Shown here in pieces: positions 51,619 to 61,963 of a stretch of 64,000 bases of DNA (its first letter is position 1; each line of letters opens with the position of its first letter). Under the pieces are notes generated by a model. The model was not told the DNA's origin, ran no database searches, and saw only the letters and a list, made by a program, of their open reading frames with translations. Origin of the DNA: Streptomyces sp. NBC_00376 (GTDB lineage Bacteria > Actinomycetota > Actinomycetes > Streptomycetales > Streptomycetaceae); assembly GCF_036077095.1 (NCBI RefSeq), contig NZ_CP107960.1, positions 2,914,001 to 2,978,000 on the forward strand, given 5' to 3'. The translations under genes were made by a program, and so were the position numbers.

Positions 51619-52545
51619 TCAGTCCGTCTTCAGCAGGTGCCGGTAGCTGTCCGGATGCTCCCGCAGGAACGTGGCCAGGCTCGTCGCCGGATGCCCGGTG
51701 AGGTCCGGCACCGCCTCCGAGACCGTGGCCATCTCACCGGCGGCGATGGCCTCGTACGAGGTCACCCAGCCGGCCACCTCCCAGTCCTCGGCGCCGTACT
51801 GCGCCCGGGAGGCGTAGGCCTCCTCCCGGGTCTCCGGCAGGTAGGTGACGGTCCGGCCGGTGACCCTGGTGAGCTCCTCGGCCGCCTCTGCGAGGGTGAA
51901 CGCCGCCGGGCCCGTGAGGTCGTAGGTGATCCCGTCGTGGCGGGTGTCGTCGCTCTCGGCGTCGGCCAGCAGGACCGCGACCGCGGCGTCGGCGATGTCG
52001 TCGTGCGCCACCGCCGCGACCCGGCCGTCCCCGGCCGGTCCGCGCAGCACCCCGTCGGCGCCGGTCATGGCCGGGATCCCGGCGAGGTACAGGCTGTCGC
52101 GCAGGAAGGTGTGGCGGATGTCGGCGGCCCGGATGTGCGCCTCGGTGTGCCAGTGGTCGCGGGCGAAGGTGAACGTGGCGTCCGGCGCCGCGCCCAGGAA
52201 GGAGACGTACACGATGCGCTCGACGCCCACGGCGACCGCCGCGTCCACGGCCGTCGTGTGCTCGCGCACCCGGTACGGGCTCTCGTGCGCCGAGACGAGG
52301 AACAGTGTGTGCGCCCCGGCCAGGGCACGGCGCATCGCCTCGCCGTCGCCGTACCGGGCGGGCGGCGCGGCCACGGCGCCGGGGAGTTCGGGCAGCCGGG
52401 AGGGGTCGCGCCCGAGGAGCCGCACGGGCACGCCGGCCCGCGCCAGGCGCCGTGCGACCCGGCCGCCGACGGCTCCGCCCGCGCCGGTGACGGCGACGAT
52501 GGGGGCGTCCGGGCTCTCCGGGCCGGTGGGGGGTGGGTTGTTCAT
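51619..52545 (-). CDS. NAD(P)H-binding NmrA-like oxidoreductase
   Basis: 308 residues. A Rossmann start (IVAVTGAGGAVGGRVARRLARAGVPVRLLGR) and GVERIVYVSFLGA follow the NmrA-like/atypical SDR pattern. The catalytic Tyr-Lys pair of classical SDRs is not clear, as is usual for NmrA-type sensors or isoflavone-reductase-like enzymes. Its ATG overlaps the DUF952 gene by ATGA; the two form an operon. Confidence 0.85.
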   Translation of the reverse strand: MNNPPPTGPESPDAPIVAVTGAGGAVGGRVARRLARAGVPVRLLGRDPSRLPELPGAVAAPPARYGDGEAMRRALAGAHTLFLVSAHESPYRVREHTTAVDAAVAVGVERIVYVSFLGAAPDATFTFARDHWHTEAHIRAADIRHTFLRDSLYLAGIPAMTGADGVLRGPAGDGRVAAVAHDDIADAAVAVLLADAESDDTRHDGITYDLTGPAAFTLAEAAEELTRVTGRTVTYLPETREEAYASRAQYGAEDWEVAGWVTSYEAIAAGEMATVSEAVPDLTGHPATSLATFLREHPDSYRHLLKTD

Positions 52546-52901
52546 GCGGGGTCGCCCTCCTTTCGCGGCCAGGGGCGCACCTCCACGACCGCGTCCACCG
52601 GGACGGGGCCGTAGATGTGCGGGAACTCCTCGCCACCGGGCGCGACGGACTCGTACCGTACGGGCACCGGGAGCCGGTCGGGATCGATGACCAGGACCAC
52701 GAGCTCCTGGTCTCCGGTCCCGGCCCCGCTCCCGGCGCCGTACAGCATCTCGGCCACGCCGGGGAGCTGGTGCGGCAGCGAGCAGTGGATGAAGCCCTCT
52801 TCGTGCAGGGTGCGGCCGCGGGTGGACATCTCGTACGTCCCGATCCCGCGGGCCGCCTCCCACAGGGGCCCTTCGGTGAGGTGCAGCAGCAGTTCGGCCA
52901 T
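52542..52901 (-). CDS. DUF952 family protein
   Basis: 119 residues with LLHLTEGPLWEAARGIGTYEMSTRGRTLHEEGFIHCSLPHQLPGVAEM and VLVIDPDRLPVPVRYE, matching DUF952, a small domain of unknown biochemical role. The overlapping stop/start with the NmrA-like gene indicates co-translation. ATG 52901. Confidence 0.9.
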   Translation of the reverse strand: MAELLLHLTEGPLWEAARGIGTYEMSTRGRTLHEEGFIHCSLPHQLPGVAEMLYGAGSGAGTGDQELVVLVIDPDRLPVPVRYESVAPGGEEFPHIYGPVPVDAVVEVRPWPRKEGDPA

Positions 52902-52910
52902 GGGCCAAAA

Positions 52911-54368
<1,458 letters not shown>

Positions 54369-54522
54369 ACAGGGCAATATGGAGCTTTTACTACAAATGA
54401 CAGGAGTGCCACGCCAGGACCAACCCCGATGGCCCCCGATACCCGGGACCGCGCCCGGGGTTGCACCCGCACGGCGCGGTCACGGTCCCGGGAGGGCGGC
54501 GCGTCACAGTCCTGGCGGTGCG

Positions 54523-55542
54523 TCAGGCTCCTTCCGCCAGCAGTCCGGCCTCCACGTCCGGGTCCAGGCCGACCGCGGGCCGGTCCGGTCGCTGCGGCGC
54601 CACCCCGCCCAGCTCCTCCAGCCACTTCCAGGTGTCGGCGACCGTCTCCTCGACCGGGCGGCAACGCAGGCCGGTCGCGTACGCCTTGCTGACGTCCCCG
54701 CAGTGCAGGGTGTCGTACAGCTCGCCCGGCGGCAGCCATACCGGCAGATCGGTCCATGGCTCCACACCGGCCGCGAGGATCCTCTCGGTGGGCGTCCAGC
54801 GCAGTTCCGCGTCGGAGCCGGTGACCCGTGCACAGGCCTCCAGCAGTTGCCCCATGGTGGCGTGCCCCGGCCGGCTGACCAGGTTGTACGGCCCGTGCAG
54901 ACCGCTGCCGGCCGCGTCCAGCAACCAGTTCGCGAGGTCGCGGGCGTCGATGTACTGAAGCCCCAGATCCGGTGTGCCCGGGGCCAGTACGGGTCCGCCG
55001 CGGGCCATCCGCCCCAGCCACCAGGGCAGTCGGCCGATGTTCTCCCAGGGCCCCAGGATCAGTCCCGCGCGGGCGAGCAGGGCCCGGTCCCCGAAGGCGT
55101 CGAGCGCGGCCAGTTCACCGCCGCGCTTGGCCAGCGGGTACGAGACGTCCCCGCCCGCGTCGGGCGAGGCACCGGCCACCAGCGGACCGTCCTCCGACAG
55201 GCCGGCCGGGGTCGGGTAGTCGTACACGGAGCGGCTGGAGACGTACGCGTACCGGGTGGCCCGGTCCGCCAGCAGACGGGCCGCGTCCCGTACGGCCGAG
55301 GGGGCGCCGCTCCAGGTGTCCACCACCAGGTCCCAGGTGTACCCGGCGCCGGAACCCTCGCCGTCGCCCGCCAGGGCGGCCAGGCCGTCCTCGGTGGTGC
55401 GGTCGCCGAGGAGCTCCGCCACTCCGGGCGGGGGCGCGTGCCGGCCGCGGTGGAACACCGTGACCTCCCAGCCCCGCGCCAGCGCCGCCTCGGTGACGGC
55501 GCGCCCCACGAATTCCGTACCGCCCAGCATCAGAAGCCTCAT
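54523..55542 (-). CDS. NAD-dependent epimerase/dehydratase family protein
   Basis: 339 residues from ATG 55542. MRLLMLGGTEFVGRAVTEAALARGWEVTVFHRG is the extended-SDR nucleotide-binding start; YAYVSSRSVYD and the SYPLAKRGGELA (Y-x3-K) form the catalytic region. NAD-dependent sugar or carbohydrate epimerases of this shape act on nucleotide sugars, but Streptomyces members of this subfamily are also called reductases. Neighbours give no pathway clue. Confidence 0.85.
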   Translation of the reverse strand: MRLLMLGGTEFVGRAVTEAALARGWEVTVFHRGRHAPPPGVAELLGDRTTEDGLAALAGDGEGSGAGYTWDLVVDTWSGAPSAVRDAARLLADRATRYAYVSSRSVYDYPTPAGLSEDGPLVAGASPDAGGDVSYPLAKRGGELAALDAFGDRALLARAGLILGPWENIGRLPWWLGRMARGGPVLAPGTPDLGLQYIDARDLANWLLDAAGSGLHGPYNLVSRPGHATMGQLLEACARVTGSDAELRWTPTERILAAGVEPWTDLPVWLPPGELYDTLHCGDVSKAYATGLRCRPVEETVADTWKWLEELGGVAPQRPDRPAVGLDPDVEAGLLAEGA

Positions 55543-55646
55543 GTGCCCGACTCTGCCCGCCGGACGGCCCACTGGGAACCGGTCCTCGCTCTCGGCGGAA
55601 TCGGGAAGCGGTTCGTCACGGCGTGCGGGCGGGCGGGCCGCGTTCG

Positions 55647-56600
55647 TCACGGCGTGCGGGCGAGTGGGCTTCGGTTGCGCAGCAGCCACTGGTGGTAGCC
55701 GGCAGCGCGCCGGGCCGCCTCACGGTAGGCCGCCTCCAGTTCCCCGTACACCGCACCCATGTCGGCGCCCGGCCGGGACACCAGCAGCAGCCGTACGGCG
55801 AGGGGGTCGTCGCGCAGTGGGCGGATGGCCATGTCGTCGCGCGGTCCGGAGGTGGGCTGGCAGGGGGCGACCGCCTCGCCGAGCACGACGAGGGAGGCGG
55901 CGGTGAGGTAGTCGCCGTGCAGGACGGTCGGCGCGAGCCCGGCCTCGCCGAACACCCGGCGCAGCCCGTCCCATTCACCGTCCACCGTGGGGTCGACCAT
56001 CCACCGGTCGCCGGCCAGATCGACGAGGTCGACCACGGGCCGGGCGGCGGCGGGATGGTCCCTGGCCATGGAGATGAACTGCGGTTCGCGGTCCAGGAGT
56101 ACGCGCTGTTCCAGGCCGTCGGGGACGGCCAGCGGGCAGCCCTCGACCTCGTGGACGAAGGCGACGTCGAGCCCGCCCGTCGCGATGTCGCGCAGCAGTG
56201 CGCGGGCCGATACGTCGACCCGCAGCGAGATGTCCGTGTCGGGCAGCCGGAGCCGCAGCCTGCGCAGCCAGCCGCCGATGACGCGGCTCGCGGTGCAGCC
56301 GATGCGCAGCCGCGGCCCGGAGGCCCGGACCGCGTCGGCCTCCGCCTTCGCGTCGCTGACCAGGGCGGTCATCCCGTCGACCAGGGGGCGGGCTCGGCTG
56401 AGGACGGCGCGGCCCAGCAACGTCGGGCGGCAGCCGGTCCGTTCGCGGCTGAACAGTTCGGCGCCCAGGGTGTTCTCGATCCGGCGCAGCTGGGTGGTCA
56501 GGGAGGGCTGGCTCACGCCCAGTCTGCGGGCGGCTTGGTGCAGGCTGCCCGTGTCCGCGATGGCGCACAGCGCCCTGAGGTGTCTCACCTCAAGCTCCAT
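55647..56600 (-). CDS. snpR: LysR-family regulator (SnpR-like)
   Basis: 317 residues from ATG 56600. The helix-turn-helix is MELEVRHLRALCAIADTGSLHQAARRLGVSQPSLTTQLRRIENTLGAELFSRERTG, and a LysR substrate-binding domain follows. It is divergent from snapalysin, the pairing known for snpR/snpA in Streptomyces, where SnpR activates the metalloprotease gene. A T-N11-A palindrome in the intergenic gap is the likely operator. A 21-base direct repeat lies at and just past its stop codon (55611-55662). Confidence 0.88.
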   Translation of the reverse strand: MELEVRHLRALCAIADTGSLHQAARRLGVSQPSLTTQLRRIENTLGAELFSRERTGCRPTLLGRAVLSRARPLVDGMTALVSDAKAEADAVRASGPRLRIGCTASRVIGGWLRRLRLRLPDTDISLRVDVSARALLRDIATGGLDVAFVHEVEGCPLAVPDGLEQRVLLDREPQFISMARDHPAAARPVVDLVDLAGDRWMVDPTVDGEWDGLRRVFGEAGLAPTVLHGDYLTAASLVVLGEAVAPCQPTSGPRDDMAIRPLRDDPLAVRLLLVSRPGADMGAVYGELEAAYREAARRAAGYHQWLLRNRSPLARTP

Positions 56601-56741
56601 ACGGTCGAGCGTAGGGCGGCGGGCGACGGTCGCACCAGACTCCCCAATCGCATCAAAGTCCTTTAATTCACCTTTAGTTGGGGGACGCTTCGACGGCAGT
56701 ACCCGGGGTGGCAGGAGTCCGGTGACAGAGCGGCGACAGGA

Positions 56742-56766
56742 CGGCGATAGGGCGGTGTTATCGCCG
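56742..56766 (+). promoter_or_regulatory. LysR-type operator CGGCGATA-N9-TATCGCCG upstream of snpA
   Basis: An 8-base-arm perfect palindrome with a 9-base spacer, containing the T-N11-A core (T56748, A56760) of LysR binding sites. A TTGACA (56768-56773) follows at once. Position 113 bases before snpA fits an activator site; I see no clear -10 element. Confidence 0.7.
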
Positions 56767-56878
56767 GTTGACATCATCCGCACGGGCTCCCGCTCCCCGA
56801 CACTCTCTGCGTACCGCACCCGTCCGGGTCCGATCATCGGACGGGTTCATCGGACCGGTAACCGGTAGGAGACCCCCC

Positions 56879-57559
56879 ATGAGACACCCCAGGACCGTCA
56901 TGTCGGCCGTGGTCGGCCTCGGCTTCGGCCTCGCGGCCGTGCTCGGCACCGCCCCCGCCATCGCCGCCTCCTCGGCCCCCGCCGCCGCACCCGTCGACAC
57001 CGCTTCGCAGGCCCGCGCGGGCTACACCGCCTACGCCGGGTCGCACGAGAACGCCGCCGCGAACAAGGCGTTCTTCGAGGCGGTCGCCAAGTCCGTGGCG
57101 AAGAAGCGGGCGGCGAACCCCGGCGCCCAGTCGGTCACCGTCGTCTACAGCGCGGCCAACGCGCCGAGCTTCCGCAGCTCGATAGCCAACAGCGCGCAGA
57201 TCTGGAACAGCTCCGTCTCCACCGTCCGGCTGCAGGAAGGCTCGAACGCCGACTTCGCCTACTACGAGGGCAACGACTCCAGGGGCTCGTACGCGAGCAC
57301 CGACGGTCACGGCAACGGGTACATCTTCCTGGACTACGCGCAGAACCAGCAGTACAACTCGACCCGCGTCACCACGCACGAGACCGGGCACGTGCTCGGC
57401 CTTCCGGACCACTACTCCGGTCCGTGCAGCGAACTGATGTCGGGCGGCGGCCCCGGACCGTCCTGTACCAACCCGTACCCCGACGCGAACGAGCGCAGCC
57501 GGGTCAACTACCTGTGGCAGTACGGCTTCGCGGCCGGACTCGCGCGCAGCGCCTCCTGA
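56879..57559 (+). CDS. snpA: snapalysin family metalloprotease
   Basis: 226 residues. Secretion signal ([24 protein letters not shown]) is followed by a propeptide and mature domain. The zinc site [12 protein letters not shown] is the HExxHxxGxxD of the M7 (snapalysin) family. The ATG at 56879 follows AGGAG. It is a small secreted neutral protease probably induced via the divergent SnpR. A 19-bp terminator follows. Confidence 0.93.
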   Translation: MRHPRTVMSAVVGLGFGLAAVLGTAPAIAASSAPAAAPVDTASQARAGYTAYAGSHENAAANKAFFEAVAKSVAKKRAANPGAQSVTVVYSAANAPSFRSSIANSAQIWNSSVSTVRLQEGSNADFAYYEGNDSRGSYASTDGHGNGYIFLDYAQNQQYNSTRVTTHETGHVLGLPDHYSGPCSELMSGGGPGPSCTNPYPDANERSRVNYLWQYGFAAGLARSAS

Positions 57560-57624
57560 CCCCGTACGGTCCGGACGCACCGCACAGCACCACGCCCCAC
57601 CTCACCGCACAGCACCGCGCCACA

Positions 57625-57673
57625 CCGGCCCGAAGCGGCCACCTCGTAGGACGGGGTGGCCGCTTCGGGCCGG
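57625..57673. terminator. terminator after snpA
   Basis: Perfect 19-bp stem (57625-57643 with 57655-57673) and 11-base loop, between convergent genes. Confidence 0.88.
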
Positions 57674-57689
57674 TCTGCGCCCCCTCGCC

Positions 57690-58364
57690 TCAGGCGTGTT
57701 CCAGCGGGAACGCGCCCCGGTGTCCGGTGCCCGCGCCGGTGTCCGGGCGGGGCTCGTACTCGCGGCAGCTCCAGATCTCCTGGACGAATCCGGTGCGCCG
57801 GTCCCACAGGTCCCGGAGATCGCCCTCACCGGCCGCCTCGCGGTAGGCGTCCTTGGCGCCCCGGAAGCAGGCGAGGCCGCCGGACAGTCCGCGCACCGCG
57901 GCCGGGGCCGGGAAGTAGTCCGAGAAGGCGCAGGCGATGCAGGTCTGGAGTCGCACCCCGGGCGGCAGCGCGCGCTGGATGGTGGCGAGCGCGGACGCGA
58001 AGTCGCTCTCGGCACGATGGGACGCGTAGGCCGCACCACCGAACTGCAATTCGAGGCTCAGGTGCGAATCGGGTCGGCGCAGCGACAACAGGCAGCTGAG
58101 CGTTGCCTGGTGGACCGCTCCGTCCCAGATGACCGGGAGCGGCAGGTCCCACTCCAGGACACAGTCGCTCAGCGCACCGTCCACCAGGACGAACCGGTCG
58201 TCGGCCGGTGGCGCGCCGGCGGCCGGGGTGAGGCCGTCGAAGCTCGCGCCCTCGAAGTCGATGCCCCTTGTCCGGAGGCGTAGTTGCTGTCCGTCGGTGG
58301 TGAGGACGACGGCGTCGGAACCCTGTCGGTCCCGGTACCACCCCGCCCATGACTCATCTGTCAT
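57690..58364 (-). CDS. conserved hypothetical protein (DUF6304-like)
   Basis: 224 residues from ATG 58364 (a GTG at 58370 is possible). Segments include ESWAGWYRDRQGSDAVVLTTDGQQLRLRTRGIDFEGASFDGL and a Cys-containing CIACAFSDYFP. It resembles the Streptomyces DUF6304 family, whose function is not known. No signal peptide or membrane helix is visible. Confidence 0.7.
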   Translation of the reverse strand: MTDESWAGWYRDRQGSDAVVLTTDGQQLRLRTRGIDFEGASFDGLTPAAGAPPADDRFVLVDGALSDCVLEWDLPLPVIWDGAVHQATLSCLLSLRRPDSHLSLELQFGGAAYASHRAESDFASALATIQRALPPGVRLQTCIACAFSDYFPAPAAVRGLSGGLACFRGAKDAYREAAGEGDLRDLWDRRTGFVQEIWSCREYEPRPDTGAGTGHRGAFPLEHA

Positions 58365-58429
58365 GGGCACGGACTGTAGCCCGTGCCCATGACAGTCGCC
58401 CGATCGCCCTCCGTTTCACGTCACGGGCC

Positions 58430-58605
58430 TTGTGACCTCGGCGCCTTGTTCCGTTCTCCCCGGTTCCGCTCTCCTCCGTTCCGGGCTCCTGTGTTCCGGG
58501 CCCCAGCGCCCGGGCTCCTCGGGTCCGGCCTCTTCGATTCCGTTCTCCTCGGGTCCGGTCTCCTTCGTTCGCGCGTTCATCGCCCCCGGTCGCGGTGGTT
58601 CGCGG
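58430..58605. repeat. degenerate pyrimidine-rich repeats in an intergenic region
   Basis: Diverged copies of a ~15-20 base TTCCG..CTCCTCGGG-type unit fill the gap between the DUF6304-like gene and the polyprenyl synthase gene. No gene I trust lies here; the frames encode only the repeat. Confidence 0.5.
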
Positions 58606-59733
58606 TCAGTTCGTCCGGCGGGTGACGAACTCCGCCAGGGCCAGGAGGTCGCCGGCCCGGGCCAGGTCGGGGACCGCCCGGGACAGGTGGTGGAGGGCAC
58701 GGGCCATCCGGTCCGCCGCGGCGATCTGCGCCCAGTCCCGGCCGCCGGCCCGGTCGACCGCGTCGGCGGCCCGGCTCACCTCGCCCGGGGTGTTCATCGA
58801 TCCCCGGTAGAGCGTGGCGAGTTCGGCCGCGGCCGGGGTGCCGGAGGTCAGCGCGGCAACGACGGGCAGCGACTTCTTGTGGGCGACGAGATCCGCCCCG
58901 ACCGGCTTCCCGGTCCGCGCCGGGTCCCCCCAGATGCCGATCAGGTCGTCGATGAGCTGGAAGGCGAGGCCCGCCTCCCGGCCGAAGCCGTCCATCCCGC
59001 GGACCGCCCGCTCCTCAGCGCCCGCGTACAGCGCCCCCAGTGCGCACGCACAGCCGAGCAGGGCCCCGGTCTTGGCGGTGGCCATGGTCAGGCACTCGTC
59101 CAGCGTGACCTCGTCGGGGCCCCGGTCCTCGAAGGCGCAGTCGGCCTGCTGGCCCGCGCACAGCTCGATGACACAGGTCGAGAGCCGCGCCGAGGCACGG
59201 GCCGAGGCCGGGTCCGGGTCCTCGGCCAGCAGCCGCTGGGCGAGGGCGAGCATGGCGTCGCCCGCGATCACGGCGTCGGGGATGCCGAAGACCGCCCAGG
59301 CCGTGGGCCGGTGGCGGCGGGTCCGGTCCTCGTCGATGACGTCGTCGTGCAGCAGCGTGAAGTTGTGCGCCAGCTCCACGGCGACGGCCGCCCGTACCGC
59401 CCGTTCCGGATCGCCGCCCAGCGCGCGGGCGGCGGCGAGGACCAGGGCGGGCCGGATCGCCTTACCGGCCGGCCCCGAGGACGGGGTGCCGTCGGCCTCC
59501 TGCCAGCCGAAGTGGTACATCGCGACGCGGCGGATCGATCCGGGTAAGGATTCGACGGCGGCGCGCAGTCGGGGATCGACCAGGGCCCGGGTCTCCTTCA
59601 GGAGAGCCCCGGCCTCCTGGCCCTGCGCCACGAGGGTGGCCGGGTCACCGGGGCCCTGCGCCACCGGGGTGGCCGGGGCGTCGTCGCCCGGGGCCCGGGG
59701 TGTGGGTGGTTGGGGTACATGGTGGGTCTTCAC
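58606..59733 (-). CDS. polyprenyl diphosphate synthase, probable encapsulin cargo
   Basis: 375 residues. The catalytic domain has the first Asp-rich motif DDVIDED (in LLHDDVIDEDRTRR) and the second DDLIGIWGD (in FQLIDDLIGIWGD), the magnesium-binding pairs of trans-isoprenyl diphosphate synthases. The first ~55 residues are disordered, Pro/Ala-rich and contain repeated VAQGPGDPATLVAQG-type sequence; I suggest this is the shell-targeting region. The gene is 90 bases from a family 2B encapsulin gene, where prenyl synthases or terpene cyclases are the known cargo type. ATG 59733. Confidence 0.9.
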   Translation of the reverse strand: MKTHHVPQPPTPRAPGDDAPATPVAQGPGDPATLVAQGQEAGALLKETRALVDPRLRAAVESLPGSIRRVAMYHFGWQEADGTPSSGPAGKAIRPALVLAAARALGGDPERAVRAAVAVELAHNFTLLHDDVIDEDRTRRHRPTAWAVFGIPDAVIAGDAMLALAQRLLAEDPDPASARASARLSTCVIELCAGQQADCAFEDRGPDEVTLDECLTMATAKTGALLGCACALGALYAGAEERAVRGMDGFGREAGLAFQLIDDLIGIWGDPARTGKPVGADLVAHKKSLPVVAALTSGTPAAAELATLYRGSMNTPGEVSRAADAVDRAGGRDWAQIAAADRMARALHHLSRAVPDLARAGDLLALAEFVTRRTN

Positions 59734-59823
59734 TGGGGCGTCCTCCCGAGGCCGCCCCGGGCACCGCTGCCCGGTGGCGGAGGTTGACGGGGCCCGGACA
59801 TCGTCGTCCGGGCCCCCGCGGGG

Positions 59824-61230
59824 CTACCGCCAGCGGCTGACCTCGACGTTCTCCAGTACGCCCAGGGCGTCCGGTACGAGGATGGCCGCGGAGTAGTAGG
59901 CCGTCACCAGATAGGAGATGATCGCCTGCTCGTCGATCCCCATGAAGCGGACCGAGAGGCTGGGCTCGATCTCGTCGGGGATGCCGGTCTGCTGGAGTCC
60001 GATGACGCCCTGCTCGTCCTCACCCGTCCTCATGCAGATGATCGACGTGGTCCGGGCGTCGGTGACCGGGATCTTGTTGCACGGGAGGATCGGCACCCCT
60101 CGCCAGGCCGGCACATGCTGTCCGCCGAGGTCGACGCTCTGCGGTACCAGACCGCGCTTGTTGCACTCGCGGCCGAACGCGGCGATGGCCCTCGGGTGGG
60201 CGAGGAAGAGCTTCGACCCGCGGCGGCGCGAGAGCAGTTCGTCCATGTCGTCGGGGCTGGGCACGCCGTCGTGCGGCTGGAGGCGCTGCCCGTAGTCGCA
60301 GTTGTTGAGCAGCCCGAACTCGCGGTTGTTGATCAGTTCGTGCTCCTGGCGCTCGCGCAGCGCCTCGACCGTGAGCCGCAACTGCTGCTCGGTCTGGTTC
60401 ATCGGCTGGTTGTAGAGGTCGGCGACCCGGCTGTGGACCTTCAGCACGGTCTGGGCGACGCTCAGTTCGTACTCGCGGGGCGCCGCGTCGTAGTCGACGT
60501 ACGTGTGCGGGACGACGGCTTCGCCGACGTGGCCGGCGGAGAGGTCGATCGCCGCCTCGCCGTACTTGTTGGTGCGCTGCTGCGGGATGTTGAGCAGTCC
60601 GGCGAGATGGTCGCGGAGCGGCTGCGCCCGCTCGGCAAGGTTCAGCACATCGGCCCGGTTCAGCGTCAGCACCGTACAGGCGGTGACGGCGCGGGCGGTG
60701 TACTCCCAGACGGCGTCGCCGTCGACCAGGGCCTGGTCCCCGAAGTAGGCCCCGTCGGCATGGACCCCGAGCACCGTCTCGTCCCCGTACGGGCCGGTGC
60801 CGATCTTCTCGACCTTGCCGTGCGCCAGCAGATAGACGCTGTCCGCCACGTCCCCCGACGCGGCCAGCACCTGCCCCGCCGCGATCTCGCGCTGCTCGCA
60901 ACGCCGGGCGAGCTCGCCCAGCACCTCCTCGTCGCCGAAGTCCCGCAGGGCGGGGAGCTCACCGAGCTCGGCGGGGATGACCGCGACCCGGTCACCGGTC
61001 TGAACGAAGGTCACCCTGCCGTCCCCGACCGAGTAGCTCAGCCGGCGGTTCACCCGGTAGGTACCACCTTGCACCTGCACCCACGGCAGCATCTTCAGCA
61101 GCCACCGCGAGGTGATCTCCTGCATCTGCGGGGCGGACTTGGTGGTCGTCGCGAGGTTCCGCGCCGCTGCCGTCCCCAGGCTCTGCTGCGGCGGCAACGA
61201 CGCGTTCTGAACCTCTTCACCAACGGACAT
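59824..61230 (-). CDS. family 2B encapsulin shell protein (with cNMP-binding-like insert)
   Basis: 468 residues. An N-terminal arm and HK97-like segments ([23 protein letters not shown]) flank an inserted domain of the cyclic-nucleotide-binding type ([37 protein letters not shown], about 95-215). The remaining sequence ([69 protein letters not shown]) is the 2B shell core. Such proteins self-assemble into a nanocompartment around their cargo. They were often mislabelled Crp/Fnr regulators. Cargo here is probably the prenyl synthase gene that follows. Confidence 0.92.
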   Translation of the reverse strand: MSVGEEVQNASLPPQQSLGTAAARNLATTTKSAPQMQEITSRWLLKMLPWVQVQGGTYRVNRRLSYSVGDGRVTFVQTGDRVAVIPAELGELPALRDFGDEEVLGELARRCEQREIAAGQVLAASGDVADSVYLLAHGKVEKIGTGPYGDETVLGVHADGAYFGDQALVDGDAVWEYTARAVTACTVLTLNRADVLNLAERAQPLRDHLAGLLNIPQQRTNKYGEAAIDLSAGHVGEAVVPHTYVDYDAAPREYELSVAQTVLKVHSRVADLYNQPMNQTEQQLRLTVEALRERQEHELINNREFGLLNNCDYGQRLQPHDGVPSPDDMDELLSRRRGSKLFLAHPRAIAAFGRECNKRGLVPQSVDLGGQHVPAWRGVPILPCNKIPVTDARTTSIICMRTGEDEQGVIGLQQTGIPDEIEPSLSVRFMGIDEQAIISYLVTAYYSAAILVPDALGVLENVEVSRWR

Positions 61231-61369
61231 CTGTCGTCCTCTCGATTCTTCGGCTGACCTGCGCGAAGAAGCCTTTCAGCACGGAGAGCGGTCGCGCCAT
61301 TACACAAAAGAGTGTGACTAATCGGCTTTGGGCTGGGCACAACGCACAGCGATGTCCGCGAGTCGACTT

Positions 61370-61392
61370 AAGTTGCATCCCCGATGCAACTT
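61370..61392 (+). promoter_or_regulatory. 23-bp NsrR-type palindrome upstream of nsrR
   Basis: AAGTTGCATC/GATGCAACTT, 10-base perfect arms around a 3-base centre, ending 16 bases before the nsrR ATG. Length and symmetry match the 23-bp (11-1-11) layout of NsrR sites. Autoregulation is implied. Confidence 0.65.
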
Positions 61393-61408
61393 ATCTACGG
61401 TGGTCGTC

Positions 61409-61858
61409 ATGCGGCTGACGAGATTCACCGACGTGGCACTGCGCGTACTGATGCGCCTCGCCGTCGTGGAGAACGAGGATCCGCCGACCACCCGGGAGGT
61501 GGCGGCCACCATGCAGGTGCCGTACACCCACACCGCGAAGGTCGTCGCCAAGCTCCAGCACCTCGGCCTGATCGAGGCGCGGCGGGGCCGCGGCGGCGGG
61601 CTCAGCCTCACCGGAGCGGGCCGCTCCGCCTCGATCGGCGGACTCGTCCGGGAGCTGGAGGGGCCCGGCGACGTCGTCGACTGCGAGGGCACCACCCCGT
61701 GCCCCCTGCGCTCGGCCTGCCGGCTGCGCGGCGCCCTGCGTCAGGCGGAGGAGGCCTTCTACGCCTCGCTCGATCCGCTCACCATCACCGAACTCGTCGC
61801 ATCCCCCACCGGACCACTGCTGATCGGCATCAGCAGCGGCCGCCCGGCCCCCGACTGA
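61409..61858 (+). CDS. nsrR: Rrf2-family nitric-oxide sensor NsrR
   Basis: 149 residues. Rrf2 winged-helix with MRLTRFTDVALRVLMRLAV at the N-terminus. The cluster ligands are visible: Asp8, Cys92, Cys98 and Cys104 (DCEGTTPCPLRSACRL), matching the Asp/3-Cys [4Fe-4S] coordination known in S. coelicolor NsrR. NO destroys the cluster and relieves repression of hmp. The ATG at 61409 lies close to the palindrome; the flavohaemoglobin gene follows 105 bases after. Confidence 0.9.
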   Translation: MRLTRFTDVALRVLMRLAVVENEDPPTTREVAATMQVPYTHTAKVVAKLQHLGLIEARRGRGGGLSLTGAGRSASIGGLVRELEGPGDVVDCEGTTPCPLRSACRLRGALRQAEEAFYASLDPLTITELVASPTGPLLIGISSGRPAPD

Positions 61859-61923
61859 GCCGCCGCACGCCACACACCGCACACACCGCGCCAGGGTCCT
61901 CCGCCGGCCTCGCGCTGCCCAAA

Positions 61924-61946
61924 AATACGCATCTCATATACCAATT
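61924..61946 (+). promoter_or_regulatory. NsrR-type operator upstream of hmp
   Basis: The AT-rich 23-bp sequence starting AATACGCATC and ending TACCAATT has the 11-1-11 near-dyad pattern I associate with NsrR sites of Streptomyces flavohaemoglobin genes. It ends 17 bases before the hmp start. Confidence 0.6.
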
Positions 61947-61963
61947 CACAATGAGGAGTCCCG

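Noticed and set aside
59824..61230. Crp/Fnr-type regulator interpretation for the encapsulin gene
   Set aside because: A cNMP-binding-like domain is present, but there is no helix-turn-helix and the flanking sequence matches family 2B shell proteins.
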